A program made the translations under genes and the position numbers. A stretch of 64,000 bases of DNA from the NCBI GenBank assembly GCA_018806985.1, contig JADANN010000468.1, forward strand, positions 3,394,072-3,458,071. Direction: 5' to 3'. Shown in pieces: positions 56,927 through 64,000 of this stretch. The notes beneath the pieces were generated by a model. It was not told the origin of the DNA and made no database searches. It saw only the letters and a list, made by a program, of their open reading frames with translations. The first letter of the stretch is position 1, and every line of letters begins with the position of its first letter. Source of the DNA: Angiostrongylus vasorum. Taxonomy: Eukaryota > Nematoda > Chromadorea > Rhabditida > Metastrongylidae.

Positions 56927-57660
56927 CTAGAATGGTTCCCGCGCACAAATGCGAGTACATTTGTGACTGACGGATGTTACATAATGGAACGAATGCTGGA
57001 AATGGTGCGATGCGCATAACGATATGGTGATTTTCGAGACCTTTGGAAGAGTAAAAAATAGGAGGAATCGTAATCTGCACTCACTAGTTTAGGGTAAGAC
57101 AGTTGACCTGAAGGCTCGTACCAAATACCATCGTTACGACCCATACTTTCCTTCTAAAAATAACAAGGAAGTTCAAAAGAACAAGTGCCTGTCTAATCAA
57201 CTTGGAATCCTCCTGTACTCTAAAAATTCATGCCCACTAAAATTACAACTATAGCTCACCACGGTATCATCTGGCAGAGTTAGTGCAGGGAATACAGCTG
57301 ATGGAGGCGTGGTCTCTATTACTTTTTTGACTATTTGGTACTTTCCGCCGGTAGCCGGAATCAATTCCTGAAAAATGGATATTTCGAAATTCAGTACGTT
57401 ACACATACGTGCGAGCATTTTAGTCTCTGTGCAATATTTATCACGAAACTAATTCACTCCTCAAAATGGTCACCCTTATTAGAATTGGAAGAAATTTGAC
57501 GTTTATACTTGGAGATATAGGTGCGACGAAACGCATGTCCGGAATTCCTCCTTCGCCGACTCGGCGGAACCCTTCCACATGTGCACTATTAACGAACTGT
57601 TTCGTCGGTGTTTGTGATTCGTGAGCTTCGACGAGGGTGACACGAGCGACGAAGATCTGC
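56927..57660 (-). CDS. Unrecognised multi-exon gene, four in-phase 3' exons
   Basis: Minus-strand exons 57,660-57,474, 57,367-57,260, 57,153-57,085 and 56,995-56,927. Acceptors are GGTTCTAG, TTTTTCAG, ATTTTTAG and TTTCCAG; donors are gtgacc, gtgagc and gtgagt; introns are 106, 106 and 89 bases. All four stay open and in phase, ending at TAG, giving about 143 residues of C-terminus. Text includes IFVARVTLVEAHESQTPTKQ, ELIPATGGKYQIVKKVIETT, KESMGRNDGIWYEPSGQLSY and a last exon with two cysteines (HKCTRICAREPF). There is no membrane segment in this part. The first exon needs a phase-2 partner; a 43-base exon at 58,853-58,895 fits. I do not recognise the family. Confidence 0.6.
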
Positions 57661-58261
57661 CTAGAACCGGACACTTTGGATGAGGACACTCACCGCAAGC
57701 TCAAAACACGTATGAATTAGAGCACATGTTAGTTGGAGCAATCGACTATAGTACTACACGGACCAATTAAAATCATGAAAGGTCCGTGAAAGTATGGATC
57801 TTTGTTGCTTGATCCTGCCCTACAAACATCTTTTGAGACTGAGTCTGACTGCAGATCAGATCTAGGAGACAGCTTGCTCCACGTCTTCTGCTTTGACAGC
57901 AGTAAGGGACAACTGGTTCAACCGAAACGCGATCCATACGGTCGCAACCTAGCACTTCCTATATTTTGGGAGATTCAAAGTACGTTTTGTGATTTCCTGG
58001 TGATAAATCAGATAGTCACTGTCAATTGCTGCATAAGATAGTGCGCAAGTTCGTTCCTGCTACAAAATAAAGGAAACTGAAACGATACAGAGCGAATTCT
58101 GTACATGGAAATAATCGGCCTCACTTATCAGTGTTGATTAGCTCGTAAGTGGAAAGTCTGACTGGGCTATAGTACAAAAATACTCTCTCTATAGATTGCA
58201 AGACTCGACTTTTTAGAAAAAAAATCCAGAATCCGTCCAAAAATCGACGTCCCATAACTAA

Positions 58262-58560
58262 TGATAAAGGATAAAAAAAGATAAAGTTCTCGGCGTTGAT
58301 CAATCTCTTAGGGGTACACCATGCATTCGACTTCATTAAACATCGTTTGGAGGTGATTGAATGCATATCTGTCTTTATAATGACTCGCGACGGCCCACCG
58401 ATGTATCGAGCCAGTGCTGCTATCCTCCCAGACAATCCCAGACAAGTGGTACCAATTTGCCGACCCGGGAGAGACGGAAGACTTGGTAAGCCAGGGGCAC
58501 TGGGATCGATCCCATGTGTGTGTTGCAGAGTGCCTCCCACCACTGCGCCGCACATGCCCT
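58262..58560 (-). repeat. SINE family A copy
   Basis: Starts AAAGGATAAAAAAAGATAAAG and ends CACCACTGCGCCGCACATGC. Includes a small duplication (CCAGACAATCCCAGACAAG). Lies between exons of the minus-strand gene model. Confidence 0.88.
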
Positions 58561-59423
58561 TTCCCTAATGATACAGTGAATAATATCGTTGACTAAGATT
58601 CTAATTCGAATGAATAAAATGAGAATGTGCTCTAATTCAGCAAGAACTTTTCTCCAAACTTAGTACTTGTTCGACACCCGGGATACTTACAGCCGTTGCT
58701 CTGAGAAATGAAGTATTTTTTCGCCATCAGATTTCTTCTACAGACGGCATAATGCGGTGAGACACTGTGAGACCAAGCCTAGCGTTCATCGGCGTCGCTT
58801 GATAACCGTCCTTTGATTTAAATCATTCGTAAAATCCACAGGATCGGCACACTTTAGAGTGCATGTGTTGCGCACTTTTGGCATCGAGTCATTTCCTGTG
58901 ATATTTCAAGAAATACGGATTAGATGGTTCACGAGTCCTCCTCATACACCACCACCATCATTGTAACTCGATAGAGGTGTATTCCACCTCGCAGGCATTT
59001 TCTGCCACATCGAGTGCTTCAGTGGCGACCCGTGAATTCTCTATTCGTCCGTGCATGTAATGTCTACCTATTATGCTCTGCTAGGTCAACAAACGTAGGA
59101 ACGTCACACTTCGAAGGAGATATGTTGTTTGTACTATTTCTTGAAAGGGAGTTAATAGATGGCTCATGGCGCTTTGCTATACGGGTGATACGATCACGAC
59201 TGATTTATTGGCCATGTTTCCCTCTGGGAGGACTTTGAACTTATTTGTTGGTGACGAGACTGGACTGCTCCTATTGTATTTCTTACCAATTTTATCGAAG
59301 ACTTTTGTCCAAATCCACTTTGAAGGGTACAAAACGAGCGGAAAATTTAGGTGCATCTTATGAATCAATGAATCCACTCGAGTTCTAGCGCACATTGCTT
59401 TTCTTCGACGTGCACTGCCCACT

Positions 59424-59517
59424 TGTCACCTACGGACTTTTCACTATTCTTGCGGCTAGTTAGCATGAAATGTCACCTACGGACTTTTCACTATTCTTGC
59501 GGCTAGTTAGCATGAAA
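59424..59517 (+). repeat. Perfect 47-bp tandem duplication
   Basis: TGTCACCTACGGACTTTTCA... to ...GTTAGCATGAAA occurs twice with no mismatch (59,424-59,470 and 59,471-59,517). The duplication creates an ATG at 59,470 that opens a 46-codon plus-strand frame to 59,610. Confidence 0.95.
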
Positions 59518-59843
59518 TCCTTCAAGTACAATGATTTGCCGAAGACCTACGAGATCCCTGGAAAATTTTCTGACAGTGACAGTTTAGCAATTGCCAAGCC
59601 TTCTGACCCCTAAGGAAGTAATGTGAGTCTGTCAAGGAGTGAACCTGATCACTCGTTCGCAATGTGGTGTAGCAGGTCTCTCAGAAAAGAAATCAAGTGG
59701 ATGGTCATCGACTGACTATTGCATTACGAACAGCTAAGTAATATACCCTTTTTTCCATAAGTTAAATCAATGTCTATTAGCTCACAGTTTTAGAAGCACG
59801 CTTTCAATATCTACAGAATATTCAAACAGTTACGATTCGTCAC

Positions 59844-59931
59844 CTGTACTTCGATAAAGTGTTTGCCGTCGGACTCAAAGTATTTATTACCCACCATACC
59901 GTCTGCCGACCATATAACTTCTGGATTTTGT
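59844..59931 (-). CDS. Unrecognised internal coding exon
   Basis: Minus strand: acceptor TTAATTTCAG, then 1 + 29 codons, then donor GTACAG|gtgacg. It reads QNPEVIWSADGMVGNKYFES then DGKHFIEVQ, strongly protein-like and bounded by good splice sites. A 59-base exon at 59,551-59,609 (GSEGLAIAKLSLSENFPG) could follow in phase, but a plus-strand frame competes there. Probably an upstream exon of the gene at 56,927-57,660; the joining exons are not all resolved. Confidence 0.45.
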
Positions 59932-60179
59932 CTGAAATTAATTTGAAGAAATGGCCTTTATAACAAAAGAAAATGCAACTTAAGCTTTTTTCCTCAGATA
60001 TGCAGAAAATTTCCTTGAGTGTCCAAGGTTTTATGAAAAGTCTGTATGATATTGTGGATGAAGCGACTTTAAAAGATTCCAGGACACTCTTTTCTTCATT
60101 TATATTGCAAATGAGATTGTCTAAGAGATAATTACTTTAGGTAATGTGAAGTCTTTTCATGTATCCTTTCTTTGATAAG

Positions 60180-60330
60180 CTTACATTAGGTTGATAAACA
60201 GTTTTATTCGGCTAACGTTTAGACGTCTTTGTTTTCATCAGAGCCGACGATCCGAGTCGATAGCCCACCGTATCGAGTTGTGTCTTCCTCAGCGCACCAT
60301 CGCTCGAATGAGGCCCACTCACTCGCTGAT
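60180..60330 (+). repeat. Repeat family D half-element
   Basis: AGGTTGATAAACAGTTTTAT, CGGCTAACGTTTAGACG, then CACCATCGCTCGAATGAGG. Confidence 0.6.
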
Positions 60331-60487
60331 GCCCTTTTATGCAGGATGCAGGAAGCCTTTTCAGTTGATGCAAACAGTTTGAAGCAAAATACTTGAGAAA
60401 CCACGAAGACGATCATAACAGCTACAATAGGGACAACAAAAAGAATTTTTACACTCTAGGTTTTTAATAAATTTGACAACTTAGTAG

Positions 60488-61433
60488 ATTTTCCTCTCGA
60501 TTCTGGAAGACGGAGGAGATAGTGTGACTCTTATTTTTGCATTTTTTGATGAGGTTCTGACGGAATGGATTGGTGCAATTTTCGAAGAACATGAAGAACG
60601 AAGCGTTTAGCGTTGATCAATCCCTGAATGCTGCTCTGCATTCGTCTTCATTGAGCACCGTAAGAAGTGATGGAATACATATCTGGCCTTTACGATGACT
60701 TGTAACTGCCATCTATGCATCAAGTCGGCTTTTTTATCCTCCAAGACAACTCGAACGCTAGTTTGCCGATCTCAGCAGCATTACAGGGCTTAGTTTGTTC
60801 GGGGTGCAGCAACAAATCTTAAAGTACGTGTTTATCGTAGGGAGGGCCGAACCATTACGTTACACTTGCCGTGGTTTTAATTTTTTAGTGAAGATAAAAA
60901 ACTGAGGCAGAAAATACGTGCTGTGTTGAGAAGGACTTATGAAAAAAACTGAGTGCACTTTTTTCATAAACGTGTTCAACCACAGAACTTTAGGACCAGC
61001 AAAGGGTCATACAGATCAGCATCTGCTCAATATTTCATTGTAATTTAACTTACTGGGGTCGAACAACATCCGAGTGTCGCTCTGACAATGGCTGGCCATT
61101 CGCTTTACAACGAGAGCGCCGATGTCGAATTGAATGCGACTAAAGATGGAATCATCAATCATTCATGACTTACATTAAAATATCGTCAAATTTTATTTCG
61201 CCGTTATTCATAAAATCATCTGATTTGTTTCTCATTACAATATATACAGTCGTGTCCATTCTTCATCTAAGCACCAGTAGCATTTTTTTATTCTTCCTTC
61301 TACCGTGCCAGACGCCTCGAAACCTTAAAGGACACGGTGATATAGCACATCTTTATGCAGAGCCGCTTTATTTTTTTTATAAGTTCGTTTACAGTGTAGC
61401 AGTCATGAGTAGCTTGCAGGGATTTGTCATGCT
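60488..61433 (+). CDS. Unrecognised plus-strand gene fragment (two exons)
   Basis: Exon one, 60,488-60,604, follows AACTTAGTAG and gives 39 codons (ILEDGGDSVTLIFAFFDEVL, then TEWIGAIFEEHEERS); its donor gtttag is weak and runs straight into a SINE. Exon two, 61,312-61,433, follows CTACCGTGCCAG, is in phase, and reads NLKGHGDIAHLYAEPLYFFY then KFVYSVAVMSSLQGFVM before donor gtaggt. Acidic and amphipathic text, no recognised domain. A short last exon near 61,487-61,502 would close the frame. The opposite-strand exon at 61,054-61,139 lies in its intron, so the two models compete or the genes are interleaved. Confidence 0.35.
60600..60840 (-). repeat. SINE family A, degenerate
   Basis: GCGTTGATCAATCCCTGAATG, then ATACATATCTGGCCTTTACG. 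The tRNA-like head is eroded. Confidence 0.65.
61054..61139 (-). CDS. Candidate internal coding exon, unrecognised
   Basis: Minus strand: acceptor TTCCATCTTTAG and donor gtaagtta, both strong, enclosing 86 bases whose open frame reads IQFDIGALVVKRMASHCQ then SDTRMLFDP. It could be a 5' exon of the minus-strand gene ending at 56,927. The plus strand is also open here, so strand is uncertain. Confidence 0.35.
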
Positions 61434-62129
61434 GTAGGTTTACTCCTGGATGAGCATTACGATCAAAATTTCGAACTCGTCCTCAGCTTCGACCCTGCCT
61501 AAGCGTGAATCTTCGCCATGGATCAGATTTCCGAATTACACGAGCACCCATATGCTAAGATGCGAAATAGCAGTTATCAGAGGGAAAGTTCTAAAGTTCT
61601 TCTTGTTTTGCCGTACTCAACACCACATATATTGTACGGGTCCTGGCACTTCATGCTTTCGACTTGTTTTCTACTGTTTTCGGCATGCTTCACAAAAATT
61701 TCCTACATCTTCCTTATGGATTTCTGGTGTCAAAACTGGTCAAGTCAATTTTTCGTGAAATCCTTAGATAACTATGCTAGGTCTTCCCAAATCTTCATTA
61801 CGCGCAGCTGGCAGTTTTTGTAAAACGTAGAAAGCGAGTTGATCCAAAAAAAGTCTGGTACCAATTTCCCGATACCACAACGCTATATCGAATGACATCA
61901 GTATGACTGAAATAAGCGCAACCCATCAAAAGGAGGTAGTATTTGAAAATAACTCGTATAAACTAGGAGCATATGAACGTTAGTTAAACATTTGCATTGA
62001 CGATCAGAGTTCCTTAAAAGAGGGTCTGTTAAGAACTATTTAACCGGAGCAACGTTAAACTGTCCGAAAACGGACTTTCATTGAACTTTGGTACGAATAT
62101 CCAGTGATTTTCTACATGATTGAACTGAC

Positions 62130-62310
62130 ACGAGGTTTGTGTAAATACTTTCCCTTCGGCTAACGTCTCAGCGCTTTCGCCTTCTTCAGAGCCGGGTTGA
62201 TGATCTTAGTTAATGGTCCAAACTGGTCGTTGTTGCGATCTAGGTGTTCGCAGTCGAATTGAATCCGAATCCAGTAGAGTGAGCACCGCTCGAATGAGGA
62301 ACTTCATTCG
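62130..62310 (+). repeat. Repeat family D half-element
   Basis: ACACGAGGTTTGTGTAAATAC, CGGCTAACGTCTCAGCGC, CTTCTTCAGAGCCGGG, and GAGCACCGCTCGAATGAGG. The clearest solo copy. Confidence 0.65.
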
Positions 62311-62764
62311 GCGTTAAAGACGTTAAAGTAGTGTCTTGTCCATTAACTGGGTCGCTCGTGTCAGACCATGGTGCAATCATCTCCTCACTTACCACATCTG
62401 TTAAAAAAGGTGTGGAGATCATCGGTTAGAATTGCGCGTAACAATACTCTAATGAACCTTGGTTCGGCCCTCTGGAGAGATGAAGCTTTCCATCAGTCCA
62501 GATTTGGAAAACTCGCCGGAAAACCTCTTCCCAATCCGCAACAGCCGGTGATTGCTTCTATGGCGAAGACGCGAGAATGGAATAATAGAGCATTCCTCAG
62601 AATCAACTTTACTAGAACAAACGAAACTCATGAAGAAGACGAAGTGCTTAAGTAGCAGCCCAACATACGTGCAAATCTCGAGATCATCGTGGATGACAGA
62701 TGCTAAACAACGAATCGAAAGAAATAAGTGCTGGAATGCGCAAAATATGTGATGGATTATGTAT

Positions 62765-63360
62765 CACCTGTTGAGCCGTTCATCGTTGAGTGAATGGAGC
62801 CGGCACCAGCAAATTTTCCATTTCTTCCCGTCGCGTGCAGGATTAACGCAGCGAGCTCTGCTCACTTTAGGGGGTCGTTGAGCAACATATCTTTCTTCTA
62901 GGGTTTTCGTGAAGAACTTGACTATTAGTTCATGGTCTTTCTGTCACTAACGGTTCTTGTCCATCGATTGTCGTTCATACGCGTTGTCCGAACCACCCTA
63001 TTTTCCACAGGTTGCGAAGAGAACGACGTCTTTGATGTTTGGTCGTTAGCGTAGATTGGAGGTTCGGATCTCATCTCTCACTTGTGTGATGCAAAATACT
63101 CCTAGCGTCGCGCTCTTTCGCGCGCTCGCTAACGCTAAAGTGGTCCTTCGTCCTACTTTACGTAGTGATCAGATTTCTGATGCATACATTAGGGCAGGAA
63201 GAATTGTGGAGTCGAAAAGGTGGGCACGGAGTCCAGTGATCTCTGTTGTCTTCACTAGATCCTAATGCTCTTGAAAGCTCCTCAAGCCGCTTACTTTCTC
63301 TTGTTCAACTCTGGAGCTAAGTCGTTCATAGCGTTGGTTTCCCGACCCGTCATGAGATCG
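62765..63360 (-). mobile_element. RTE fragment, copy 3 (3' third)
   Basis: Parallels 54,220-54,580 and 55,255-55,500 on the minus strand: complement of the RWAGHVMR region, CTCCTAGCGTCG, and GCTCAACTCTGGAGCTAAGTCG-like sequence. Heavily mutated. The segment just beyond (63,385-63,470) resembles 36,560-36,640 and may be another RTE-associated piece. Confidence 0.75.
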
Positions 63361-63753
63361 TCTTTGGTCCGGTATTAACCCCCCTATCAGGTACCTGAGG
63401 ACGCGCCACGTTACCTGGTGGCTGACCGGCATGAGATCCCTCTATGAGGAAGGTGGACGGATTATATAAGTGAAGTAAAATTTAAAAATGGTGGAAACAA
63501 ACTCGCCTTGATATCTGCGATACTCCCGAAAAAAGTGACCAATATAAGAGCACTTGTGCACGAGAACATGCTACGACATATAGATATGCGCCACGGTGAA
63601 AAATACTGAAAATAAGGGTAAGAACAATACTTATAGTGAAATAAATGATATTAACACAACAACACCAGCAACAACGACAACAACAACAGAGCAATTAAGA
63701 AAAGTTAGGTGAAATAAGCCAGATCATTATCCATGAGTACTGCGGGGATAGAG

Positions 63754-64000
63754 ATAAAAAAGAGGTGCAGCTCTCGGCGTTTATCAATCACTAAGGGATG
63801 CACCATGCATTCGACTTCATTAAGCACCGTTAGAGGTGACCAAGTGTATGTTTGGCTCATACAGTGACTCGCGATGACCTATCGATCGATGTATAGAGTC
63901 AGTGCTGTTATCCTACAAGATAGGTTTGGTACCAATTCGCCGACTCTCGTGGGATGGAATGATTGGTGAGCCTGAGGCGCGGGGTCGAAGCCATGTGTAC
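63754..64000 (-). repeat. SINE family A copy, cut by the window end
   Basis: Starts AAAAAAGAGGTGCAGCTCTCGG and continues through the family body to TCGAAGCCATGTGTAC at the edge; the tRNA-like head should lie just beyond 64,000. Confidence 0.85.

Noticed and set aside
1..64000. CRISPR arrays, bacterial operons, prophage or virus genes
   Set aside because: No regularly spaced direct repeats, no ribosome-binding-site-led gene strings and no viral protein motifs were seen; all repeats found are eukaryotic retroposons or DNA transposons.

Overview
The window looks like nuclear DNA of a parasitic nematode, most likely a strongylid/hookworm-type worm. It is AT-rich, its genes are split into many short exons, and introns end in the nematode-type TTTCAG/TTTTAG. 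It carries a canonical nematode cuticle collagen gene, and it is full of degenerate RTE-type LINEs, tRNA-derived SINEs, a mariner relic and foldback (MITE-like) repeats. The genus is inference; no rRNA, mitochondrial or species-specific marker is present.

Layout. Bases 1-11,580 are gene-poor and hold only repeats. A cuticle collagen gene occupies 11,593-13,035 (+), followed by an orphan C-terminal coding exon (13,382-13,630, +) and a second gene-poor stretch to about 17,200. An NDRG-family gene (alpha/beta-hydrolase fold without the nucleophile) spans 17,279-22,301 (+) in ten exons of 340 codons. The main feature is a 25.6-kb gene, 23,920-49,570 (+), assembled here from 24 exons. It encodes about 990 residues and matches Integrator complex subunit 8 (INTS8) from its N-terminal W-F-D-Y motif to its last residues; the human protein has 995. 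Its introns contain a broken RTE element with a SINE nested inside, a dead mariner transposase, several SINEs and further repeats.

From 49,571 to the end, repeats alternate with coding exons I cannot name. These include a minus-strand run of four exons that stay in phase (57,660 down to 56,927), minus-strand exons at 52,748-53,209, 53,923-54,111, 59,844-59,931 and 61,054-61,139, and a plus-strand pair at 60,488-61,433. A second broken RTE copy (about 54,185-56,440) is split by a 620-bp element with about 150-bp inverted repeats and a TA target duplication.

Four recurring repeat families explain most non-coding structure. A is a tRNA-derived SINE with A and B boxes and a (TATCCTTT)n-like tail. 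B is a roughly 385-bp retroposon with an 8-mer tail. C is a short unit with the core TTTGCAAATATCTCAG. D is a family of terminal-inverted-repeat elements carrying a GAAGAAG...CGAAACGTTAG signature. The named genes act in unrelated processes (cuticle, NDRG signalling/trafficking, snRNA and mRNA 3'-end control), and I see no operon-like spacing between them.
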